A DNA stretch of 64,000 bases, from positions 10,483,001 to 10,547,000 of the forward strand of contig JANTQA010000070.1 of the NCBI GenBank assembly GCA_027625915.1, in the 5' to 3' direction. This DNA is from Anaeramoeba flamelloides. Taxonomy: Eukaryota; Metamonada; Anaeramoebidae. Below the pieces are notes generated by a model. The model did no database searches, had not been told where the DNA came from, and saw only the letters and a program-made list of their open reading frames with translations. Position 1 is the first letter of the stretch; each line of letters opens with the position of its first letter. This document shows positions 46,410-56,900 of this stretch, in pieces. The position numbers and the translations under genes were made by a program.

Positions 46410-47745
46410 GTGGCTGTTGTAAAAAAAAAAAAGTGAAAAAGATCATCAAGTCATAAATTTTTTGTGTCAAAAACTTAAAATTTAATTTGGAATATTAGAA
46501 AAACTGATCAAAATAACTAGAATTTTTTGAAGTTAATAAGAATTTTAATAGAGATTTAAACCCAATTAAGAACTATAGTATCTAACTTAGATTCTCATTG
46601 GTTCAATTTCATCCCTAAAACAAATAAGTAGAATTATTATCAAAAGCAATGCTTTACTTGAGTAAAAATCTTAATAGAACCTTAAAATGAAGAATTATTG
46701 ATATTTTTTATTTGTACAATTTTAAATTTGATTTTGAAAAATATATCTTTAATATTAGTAATTTGGATCCTTAAACTTACTATTTAATATTATTTTTTAA
46801 AAAAGAAAGTTTTCAGTTTCTTTTATAAGGAAATCAATGAAAAAAGCAGATAGAGATAATTTTCACAATTGCTTTATCTTCACTCAAAGGGAATTTTTCT
46901 AAAGTACAGTGGTATAAATAACCCGTTCAGAAAACCTTTAACCCATTACTAAAATTTAACTCGTGTTTTTTTTTCAGACTTGGGTATTGGAAAACCAGAA
47001 ATCACTTATAGATTCTTGGTTCAGATCCAAATTGACTTTAGAGGTTAGATCTTTGATTAACCAAAATGGCTCAATAATATTAAATGCTTTTGTTTCAAAA
47101 ATTTAATCATATTTATAAAATTATTGAGATTAAATGATTTTTTTATAAAAATTGAACAAATGAAATTATGCTCATTTTTTTGTCAAAAAATTACATTTTA
47201 ATCTTCCAGTATCTTCATAATTCTTTTTTAAAATTTATTTAAAGAACACAATTTCTTGTTTATATACTGTTGCCACCCCATTGATTTGTTTCTTTTATTT
47301 CTAGAGTCAGCCAATATTTTTTGCATGAGTGAAATTTTAGTAATGGGTTAAAATAAAAAACACGGGTTAGTTATACCAATGTACTTGACAAAAAAATTGA
47401 AGAACGAATATTAAAAAATATTTACAAAGGTTGTAATTAACATATTTGATTTTCCCAAAATTTATATTGCTACTTATTTTTACCACTTTTTTTAATTAAT
47501 AAAATTGATTTTTGAGATATTCTATTTCAAGGATATTGATGAAATTGAAATTCAGAGAATCTAAGTTAGATACTATAGTTCTTAAAAGGTTTTTAATCTC
47601 TATTAAAATTCTTATTATCTTCAAAAAATTCTAGTTATTTTGATCAGTTTTTCTAATATTCCAAATTAAATTTTAAGTTTTTGCAGACAAAAAATACTCA
47701 TACTTATTTAGAATGTTACAATTTTTTTCACAACAGTTATTCTAA
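46410..47745. mobile_element. 1.3-kb element with long inverted ends
   Basis: Arms of ~180 bp or more: AAACTTAAAATTTAATTTGG, CTGATCAAAATAACTAGAAT and TATAGTATCTAACTTAGATT at the left are answered by their complements at ~47540-47700. The outermost ends are blurred. A second element (46905-47383) is inserted inside. No coding frame. Confidence 0.65.
46905..47383. mobile_element. 479-bp CAGTGGTATAA MITE nested in the 1.3-kb element
   Basis: TA-CAGTGGTATAAATAACCCG faces CGGGTTAGTTATACCAATG-TA; subterminal TTTAACCCATTACTAAAATT also inverted. TA duplications and CAGTGG ends are typical of Tc1/mariner-derived MITEs. Confidence 0.78.
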
Positions 47746-48387
47746 CCAGATCTCAAATATTTTTGAATTATCGAATGATACTAATGTTTTTTGTGAATAT
47801 TAACTTTTCTGTAATCTGTTTGATAAATCCAAAATGTGTGCAATTATCTTAAAGCGAGTCAGAAAAGAAAAATTTTCTCCAATGTAACCAAATAATTTGA
47901 GGTTTTCTATAGCTTTTAAGGCCCATTATCATTGACTAATAAAATCAAATTGTCATAGAAGGTTGTGTTGTAAGTGAATAATCCTCGTGATTTGGAAATG
48001 ATATAAAATCATTGAAATCTTTATGTACAAAAATTAGTAATTATTCTATTATTTAATAAAAGTAATTTTCAATTGTGATCAGAAAAACATTTTCAAAATT
48101 TAATGATTTGGTGAATGTTAGAAATACAATGTGTACAAATAACATTTCTTGAATTCTTGTTGTACACAGCCAAATTTGTATTAATTTCAAATTAAAAACA
48201 AAAATAATAAAAATCTAGTCTTCAACAATTTAACTTACCAATCAAATAATTGTGAAACATTGTATATTGTTTTTAACGAGTGTAGGGTTTGGTTAAAAAG
48301 TGATTTGTTCTACCAAAAATTAAAGATTAAAAAGCTCATTTTTCGAAATAATAATTATTTTATTATTTTTAATTTGTTTGTTTTTTA
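47746..48387. other. Upstream region of the small unknown gene
   Basis: AT-rich, no element recognised. It must contain the promoter of the 48388 gene. Confidence 0.35.
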
Positions 48388-48762
48388 ATGAATTATCTAA
48401 AGCAATCTTATAGCACGATCACCAAAATGACAAACACATCACTTGTTACTAACCTTGTTCAAAAATTGATCAAGCAAAATGTCCAGCCATTGAATCTTGA
48501 AACACACAAAAAGTTATTAAAGGAAGCTGGCGACCCTTTACAGAATTATGAAACAAATACCTCTGGTGACATTAAAGTGTGGAAAATGGAGAAAAAATAT
48601 CTTATCGAAGAATTCGATTCAAGAAGCAAAAACTATTGGGTACGAACAATGGAGAATCAAGAACAAATCAAGAAATTTGTGAAGAATCGGCTTGAAACCT
48701 ATGAAAATCAGTGGAATGGTTGTGGGTGCCGTGTCCATTATTCAGACATTTTTGAAGACTAA
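48388..48762 (+). CDS. Small unknown protein, 124 aa
   Basis: One exon, ATG at 48388, TAA at 48762, AATAAA at 48819. Coding is supported by higher GC than the flanks and a balanced amino-acid mix. The N-terminal half is helical (LVTNLVQKLIKQNVQPLNLE) and the middle is charged (KVWKMEKKYLIEEFDSRSK). The tail WNGCGCRVHYSDIFED is Cys/His-containing and could bind metal or form disulfides, but three or four ligands in a standard pattern are not present. A second Met at codon 14 is an alternative start. No family recognised. Confidence 0.7.
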   Translation: MNYLKQSYSTITKMTNTSLVTNLVQKLIKQNVQPLNLETHKKLLKEAGDPLQNYETNTSGDIKVWKMEKKYLIEEFDSRSKNYWVRTMENQEQIKKFVKNRLETYENQWNGCGCRVHYSDIFED

Positions 48763-49869
48763 TTTCTTTTATTTAGATGCTATTAATCTTTTTTGGGGTT
48801 TAAAAACCACAGTCTTTCAATAAACTTTCAGTGCTCCCTTTTCATTCAATTTTGTTTTTTTGTTTGTTGTTCTTCTTCTTTTTTTCAATTGTCTTGACAG
48901 AATCCATATTTTTTAATCGAGATCACAACCCAAAGCCCAATTTAACAGTACACTTAAACTTATCAGTGATAATGAGAAACATAATTTTGTCACCAAGAGT
49001 GTATCATTGAATTGATCTTTAAGAAAAAAATCAAAAAAAATTTGAGACTTTTGATGAATGAACTTATTATGTTTGTGTTTTCCAAATGAATCATAAAATT
49101 GGTTTTGGGAATATAAATAAATAGATGATCTACTTTTTCAAGTGATCAACTCACGTTTATAGTTGATCCTATGATTTTTTCAAAAGAATTTTGATCACAA
49201 TTCTGAGTGTTTGATAAAACCTGAATAAAAATCTTTGAAATTTAAGGAATACATTTCCAACCTTGAAAGATTCGAGTTATTGTGTTATTTCACTTTTACT
49301 TCTCAAAAAGAATTTTCATTTTGGAGAAATTGGACATAAAAAAAAAAAAAACATTTTTTATCAGCTATAACTTTTCACACTTACTTTTTATCAATCTTCT
49401 TCGATGAAAAAGAAAATTGAAACTAACAAAAAAAAATAATTACAAAAAAATCACTTTTGGGGATTTTCAATTGCAAGTTCAAATTTGAGAACATTTCAAA
49501 CTTGTAAAAGAAAATGTAAAAAATATGTAGAAGACCAATATGAATTACTGTGAGTTCGGAAAGTTGAAATGGAAATTCTAAATTATTAAATTCAAAATTT
49601 GATATGATCTAATGGTAAATTTTGTGAAAATAGGCTTAAAAAGTGCGAAAATTTCCCATTTTTTTGAAAAAGAAATTCTTTGCGTGTAAATATCACTGAG
49701 ATTACAAAAATCTTTTAAGGGTGTTTTAAATACATTATATCATTGTTTTAACCTGAAAACGTAGACCTTTAAAAGAGAGATATAATTACAGTTGATTTTT
49801 TTTTTTTTTTTTTAATATTATTTTAATTTTGAAGGGAGGAAATTAATTTCCTCTTACTTTTATTAGGCA
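48763..49869. other. AT-rich spacer after the small gene
   Basis: No coding frame, no repeat recognised beyond poly-A/T runs. Confidence 0.35.
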
Positions 49870-50160
49870 TTTATTAATTTAAGAAATAAAACAAAAATTT
49901 ATATAAATTTTCTGTTAATAACTAAAATTAAAAAAAACCTAACCAAAATCTTATGATTTACCAAATAAATAGAAAACTCAAAAAAACCTAACGAAAATCG
50001 ATAGATTAAACAAATAAAACAAAAAACCACAAGAAAAAAGTGTTTATCTTTTCCAGAATTTACAAGAATTGAGTAAAATCAAATACTTTCCCACTCTTAT
50101 AAATTAAAAAAACCTAGACACTCTAGGGCACTTTACTACACCCCACAGCACTTCGCGGAC
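49870..50160. repeat. CCTAACG foldback repeat, copy 2
   Basis: Contains AAACCTAACCAAAATC, AGAAAACTCAAAAAAACC and AACCTAACGAAAATCGATAG, then CTAGGGCACTTTACTACACC at the right. Confidence 0.6.
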
Positions 50161-50239
50161 AATTTTATCAAGTTTTCTAGAATTTACAAGAATTGAGTAA
50201 AATATTCAATTTTCCTTCCGTCTTTGGAATTTTGAAAAA

Positions 50240-50530
50240 GCTTCATGAGGTTTTCTTAAGTTTTTCTGTTTATTTAGTAAATCATAGATTTTATAAAGAG
50301 AAAATCAAAACTCAAGAAAATATTGTTTAGATTTATTGTCCTTTTCGAAATAGGAATAAAATTTAATAAATTTTGTTTTTATTTTAAAAAGTAAAAAAAA
50401 AAAAAATTATTCGGTTTTCTTGAAGTTTTCTTTTCTATTTATAAAATCTATAATTTCCTTAATAAATAGTAAACTTCAAGAAAACCTAGGCAGTGACGAC
50501 ACTTTACGGCACTATACAGTTGTTCCCTAA
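50240..50530. repeat. CCTAACG foldback repeat, copy 3
   Basis: GAGGTTTTCTTAAGTTTTTC at the left, AACTTCAAGAAAACCTAGG at the right, with AAAACTCAAGAAAATATTG in the middle; more diverged than copy 1. Confidence 0.5.
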
Positions 50531-51149
50531 TTTTTAAATTTAGATTTATAAAATTTCAATAAGGAATCCTAATTGTCTTTATAATTCAACAATGATACAA
50601 TAAATAATGGTGCTTTTATTTGAATATTACCAAATATATTATTTTTATTGTTTTTTTTTTTTTTTTTTTTTTTTGGTTTAATTCTTAAATCCAAATTTTG
50701 ATTTTCTTTATAGAATGGAAATTATCATAAAAAATTATCAATATCAAATATTTTTATAGGTTTATGATATTTTTAATCCAGATTGTGGGATTTTGTTTTT
50801 ATTTTCATTTTTATCTTAGACATAAGAAAATTAATTTAAATAATTTGTCGACTTTCCGATTTTTTTGATATAAGTCGAACCCTTCAGTATCATTTTGAAT
50901 AGTTCCTGAAGTTAATTTTTTTTAATTTGGGAAATTATAAGTAATTTTTTAAAGTTAACTGTTTATTTCTTAAGAAAAAAATTACCATTAGCTATCAGTG
51001 ATTTTTTTTTAAAAAAATAGAAATGACAAAGTGTTTATGACATTTACTATTGAATTCAGAAAGCCATAGCACTCCAAGTTACTTGATGGAACTACCATTT
51101 ATCTTTTTTTTTTTTTAATTTTTGGTTTGATTAGAAAATCAAAAGATTG

Positions 51150-51680
51150 TTGAAGCAAAAAAGAGAATTAAAAATAAATATATTGTTTTACGTTCATGGA
51201 AATTAAAATAATAGAGTAAAATCTATGTTTTTCTCTATTTTTTTGAATTCTGGAAAACCACCTTTAGGTTTTTTTTACTTTTCGAAATGTCAAGAAAATT
51301 TATTAAATTTTGTTTTTAAACCAAAAAAAAAAAAGTAAAAAACCTCAGTTCGCATTTCTTGAGTTTTGTGTTTATTAGGAAAATTGATAGATTTTCGTTA
51401 GGTTTTTTGATTTTTCTATTTATTTTGAAAATCAATAGATTTTCATTAGGTTTTTTTTACTTTTCGAAATTAAACAAAAATTTATGAATATTTTCTATTT
51501 ATTTCGAAAAGTAAAAAAAAAAAAAAAAAAAACAAGAACACTTCACAAATAAAATAAGAAAAACTCAAAAAAACATATAAAACTTTATAAATAAAAATTA
51601 AAATCTCATAAAAAATAGAAAACTTAGCAGAATAAAATAGAAAATCTCAAAAAAAAACCTAGTATTTGACAGTGCTTTAT
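51150..51680. repeat. CCTAACG foldback repeats, overlapping copies
   Basis: Two adjacent modules with TTTTCGTTAGGTTTTTTGAT and TTTTCATTAGGTTTTTTTTA, then complements ending AACCTAGTATTTGACAGTGC. They overlap the 3' end of the LINE relic. Confidence 0.55.
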
Positions 51681-52900
51681 GACATGGCGGTTTATTTATA
51701 TTGTTGTTATACCTAACAATTTTTGAATATTTTTGGCGATTCCACCTGGAACTATTTATTATGAAGTTTTCTCTAAAATTATTTATATTTGAATCTAGTA
51801 ATTTTAATTTTTCCCAATGAATATTTTCATTGTTTTTTTTTGAAGATTTTCGATATCCTAAGATATGTGACAAAAATTCACAAATTATAATATTTTTTTT
51901 TGAGTTTATATCTTCTTTGATAAATTGAAATTCTGTTTTATTCTATTTTCGCTTTAGATTTATAAATTATTCTTTGAGATTTTGGATTTATTTTTACACA
52001 TTTTGTTACATTTTAAATTTACCCAAAAATCAATAAAGTCAAAATATTTTTGGTTTAGAATAAAGATAACTAATACTTAATAAAATTGGACCATATATAT
52101 ATTAATTTGATCATTTTTAGTTTATCCTAATTCATTAATTTTTATAAGTTAAAAATCATTTTTATTTTTTTGAAAGCAACCCTAAACTTTTTTTATGCTT
52201 TTTTTTTTTCAAAATAATTCTGTTTTCAATCCAAATACAAAAATAATATATTTCAGATAATTGGTTTTATTTTAAAGTGTTATTAATATTGATTTTCATT
52301 TTAAATTCTAGAATAATTTTATAAATTATTATTAATTTTTTATCAATAAATGATATTTATCCTAAAACTATTAAAATTAAGTTATCTGTAAACATTTTTA
52401 AATTGATGAACTAAATCTGTTATTTTTTTTTATTAAAAAATAGCTAATAAATCCAAAAATTAAAGGAGAAATAGGGTCTCATTGATTTACACATATTCCT
52501 TCTGATTTATAATAATTTTTGCAATCCAAATTTAATTTTTTTCATTTTTAATATCTTTACTGAGTGCCTAATGAACGAATATAAGACGAATTGACAAAAA
52601 AAAATTTAATATCAAAGGTTACAATGAAGAATTCTTTATATTTTTCAATTTTTTATGTTCCAATAATAAATTAAAAACTGTAATTCTGATATAGATTTGT
52701 TAAAAAAATCCACAATAAGAATCTGAAACTAAATTCGAAAAGTCTGCAATTCCTTTATAAATAAGTTTTTAAAAAAATCTCACTAAAATATTATTGATTG
52801 AGATAGGTCTATAATTTAGAGGAATTCCTTCATCCCCAGCTTTTTGAATCATTTGAGTATTTCTTTCTTTAATAAATTTAATTATTTCTATACGAGAAGG
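51598..52900 (-). pseudogene. Decayed LINE (non-LTR retrotransposon) reverse transcriptase
   Basis: Read leftwards from ~52895 on the minus strand. MIQKAGDEGIPLNYRPISIN (~52845-52785) is the RT fingers motif. LIYKGIADFSNLVSDSYCGF follows, then FNLLLEHKKLKNI, then DPISPLIFGFI (palm, ~52470-52440), and MFTDNLILIVLG (~52400-52365) in place of the usual F/YxDD catalytic box. Further left, 51873-51640 reads NIHWEKLKLLDSNINNF with a basic tail, like the region after RT in some retroelements. Frames are broken many times and the catalytic DD is altered, so it is inactive. The clade cannot be fixed by eye. Confidence 0.75.
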
Positions 52901-52901
52901 A

Positions 52902-53172
52902 TTCAGGACTATTCGAATTTATACTCTGCAAGGGTTTGAATACCATAAAATAAATATTTCAAATGGTTAAAAAGTTATAGGTTTTGCTGAAAGTCAAAAT
53001 ATTGCCATTTTTTGCTCTTAAAATATTTTTTTAATTTTCAATCAAATTGTTAATAATTCCAAAAATTGCAATATTTTGACTTTCAGCAAAACCTATAACT
53101 TTTTAACCATTTGAAATATTTATTGTATGGTATTCAAACCCTTGCAGAGCATAAAATTCGAATAGTCCTGAA
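52902..53172. repeat. 271-bp near-perfect palindromic element
   Basis: Arms of about 108 bp (TTCAGGACTATTCGAATTTA..., AAGGGTTTGAATACCAT, AAAGTTATAGGTTTTGCTGA) with a ~57-bp spacer. Only a few mismatches between arms, so it is young or kept paired by gene conversion. It abuts the 5' edge of the LINE relic. No clear target duplication. Confidence 0.85.
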
Positions 53173-53915
53173 TTTAATTTTAAAAAATTTAAGAACATTT
53201 TTTTTAAAAAAAACAAATATTCTTTTTGTTTGGTTTCAATTTAAAATATCAGTTGGTTAAATATTTTCACAGTTCAAGAATCTGATTTTTGTTTAGGGTT
53301 TTGAGTTTCGCAAATATATAGATCAAAAAAAGTACACAAGAAAAAAAATACCTTAGATCATAAATTTCATCTTATTTCTTCTTGATTTCTTTTCATAAAA
53401 ACAAACCAAATAAAAAAAATTAATTTTTTCCCCACTTCTTATTCAAATACCTTTATTAATTGGTAAAATATTTAGTTTCATTTTCTTTGCAGTCTAGTAG
53501 ATGAAATGAAAAACATTTTTTGTTTGAGATCATTTTCATTATTCTAAATCATTTTAGATTCAAGAAGCAGATCTTTTCTTCATTTTGTTCTCAGTCAGGA
53601 TTATAGAAGGTATCCTTGAAACTTAAAAATAATTCTGTTATAATTTTAACCCATTTGAAGATTCAAAGAACAGGATCATAATGTTGCCCCTTAAAAGTAA
53701 TTCGATCAAGTATACTTTAAGGATCAAAAGAGAATTATTCGCAAATCATAATGTTTTGAGTATTGGATCTCTGTTGTTTTAAAAATGTGAGGAAGATATT
53801 GTTAATTTCCCTTTTTTTCCTACTTGTTTTCACACTTGTTTCAATCTTTTAGATATTATATTTATAAAATCTTTTCCGGCAAAAAAAGACATCATTTTTT
53901 CTTGTTTTACTAGAA
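53173..53915 (+). promoter_or_regulatory. Upstream region of the ABCE1-like gene
   Basis: AT-rich with a somewhat GC-richer last 400 bp (TCAGTCAGGATTATAGAAGG, AATGTTGCCCCTTAAAAG). A TTATTCAAATACC foldback arm is near 53435. No defined promoter motif. Confidence 0.3.
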
Positions 53916-56900
53916 ATGAAAAAGAGGATTTATTCTTTAGAAACAAAACTTTGTGATGGAAAGCACTGTAATTACGAATGTCAAAAATCTTGTCCAGTGA
54001 ATCGAATTGTAATTTTTCACATCTTTTCTTTTCTTTTGTTATTGAAAATTCTTCTTTTGTTCTCTCCATACTTTTTCGATCATAAACTTTTTTTTGTTGC
54101 TAATCATTCCGACAGATTCTGGAATTGAAAAATTCATTCAAAAAGTTGATTTTTTAATAAAATTGGTTTCACAAACAATATGGATAACAATTTGTAGTTT
54201 TACTGATAAACCCAAATAAAAGCTCCAAAATTTCCTCTTCAATTTTCCTATTTTTAATTTTTAAAATTCTGTACAGAATAAAGACTTTTATTGGTTTAAA
54301 GACAAACAAACAACAAAAATATATTGGTATTGATATATTTGATAAAACGAAATGTTTTGAAAGTTGAGTTATCTGAATTTAGAAGAAATGAAATAAAGTA
54401 AAAATTTTTTTTAAATGTTTTTGGAAAATTATCTTGTAATTAATGTTTCTAAAATAACAGTACATCCTTGTTCAACCCACGTTTCCAAATTAAAAACTGT
54501 GTTTCTTTTTCTCGAAGGTTTACACATTAACTGATTGAAGAAAGAAACAATATCAATAAATAAATATACAGTTCCTTTTTAAAAGTTCCATTATGATCAA
54601 AATAATGCTTTCCCAACGATATAATCCATGTTTCAAAATAAAATCCGGGCGTTTTTTTCTTTTTATCCAATGGATCAAACTAGCGAATATCCAGTAGTGT
54701 ACCTAAGCTAAACTCAATTTTGAAGGTAAACTCCATGGTTAATTTCAGGAAAATTTAAATTAGGAATTTAATTTGTTGAAAATTTTTCAATTTTTTTGAA
54801 TTTTTTGTTTTTTTTGATGAATATAAATTTTCTTATCAAAAATTGTATCATTTTTTGAGAGTTCTTTTTCCAATTTGATCCTTCATTTTTAGAATTTCTT
54901 TTGAAATAATAGAACTTTAAGAAATCAATACCATATTTAATTAGGCTTTATTATTAGTTTCTTTGGTTGGTTGATGTTTACGTATTCTATAACAAAAAAA
55001 CACGCATTTTATTTTGAAAAACACAGATTAGTCTTTTTGACACACATTATTTTGACTACAGTAAAATTAAAAAAGAAATTCTAAAAATTCAGGATCAAAT
55101 GCAAAAATATTTCCAATAAAAAATTCTCTTTAAGGTTTACAATTCCTGAAATTGGAAAAAAGATTATATTGTGTATTAGGTAAGGACATGTTATTTTGAT
55201 TCTTAGCCGTCGATCTTTGGCTTGGTATGGGTTTTAAAAGTGGTTAAAAAAGAAAAAAAGACAATTTTTTTATCGAAATCCGAATTGAAGAGTGTAAGGT
55301 TAATATATCGGAAGACATTTAACTAGAATTTTCCTTTTTGGGTTGTCAATTGGAAATTTGATTTCACCTTTTACTCAATTAACTAAGTTAAAAAAAAAAG
55401 AAAGAAATTATTTTTTTAAATACACCAAATAAAACCAAACCTAAATAAAAAATTTCAATGAACAACCCAAAAACCACATTTGTTTTATTAATTAAGTTCC
55501 GATATTATTAATCTTACACACATCAATTCAGATTTTGGAAAAAAAAAACTTGTCAAAAATTTCATTTTGTGAAATAATTATTAAACAAACATACCAAGCA
55601 CAAGATCGATCAGATAAGAACCAAAATAAACAAACCACATATAATACACAAGACAATTTTTTTTCAAATTTCAGGGGTTGTAAACCTTAAAGAGAATTTT
55701 TTTAGGAAAAATTTTTGCATTTGATCCTGAAACAATTTTTGTAAAAAAAAATATTAATCATTTGGGACAATAAGTGAAACATGGAAAAAAAGTTCAACAC
55801 GATTTTTAATTCGAAACATTAGTAAAACATGAAAAGAATTAGTAAGATCAATTAAAAAAAGAATAAATAAATGATTAAAGACAAAATAGAGGATTAATCC
55901 AAATAACAGTTTTTTAATACTGTCTTTAAGTTAGGGTTTTTTCTTTGATTGATCTAAACTAGATTCCAAAATTTTGGACACAGTTTAAACAGTTGAAAGA
56001 ACATCATTACTGCACTTTAAATTCAATTTGGAAAGAATTTTGATTTTACAAACTATTTCATTTTTTGTCTTTTTTGTTTTGTTTTCATTTCCTTTTTTGC
56101 CAGTTACGTAATCTGTTTCATTAGATCTGAGAATTTTTTTCAATGGTTGATAGAAGGTTAGTGTTGAGTTTGTTAAATTGGAAAATCACATATAATCAGT
56201 TGATGATATCTTATCATTTGATCGATCAACAATTGTTGCTAAAATTTCAACAAATTTATCAATACATTTTTTGTTCCGCTTGTTTCATAATTTTGGACAC
56301 TTCTTTTTTTATTTTTGAGTTTTATATTTTTTTCTTTTATTTGGATTAAAATGATTACTTAGTAAAACATTAATACTGAGCAACTTAAATGTTGTTTTAT
56401 ATTAGGTTTAGAAAAATACAATAAATTGGGTTTTTTTTTTGCCTATTTTTGATTTTAGGTGTGTCCAAATTTTTGGAATGGGGTTTATTTTTAAAAATTT
56501 ATTGAAAAAATTAAATTATTAGGGGAATTCGTGATTATGATTTTTGAGTGAGAATATAAGATTCTCGGGAGTTTCACCAAATATCACTAATTTCTGATTT
56601 TATCACGAATTTTCATAGTTTTCACGAATTTAACAATTATTCCAGAAAATGTCTTTGTCAATTCAAAATTTTAAGTTATAATTATATTCTGTTACAAAAA
56701 AACGAAAATATAAAATTTCAGTTACATTATTTTTAAATATTTTTTAATGTTTATTGACTTTTTAAGTCATTTTTATGAAGCTTAAATTAAAAGTAAAAAA
56801 AATTTCTCGATTTATCACAACTTTTTTTTTTTGATTATCGCAAATTTGTCTTTTAGCGTGTTCTTAATATTATCAGAAATATTTTGTCAGATTGTCAGCA

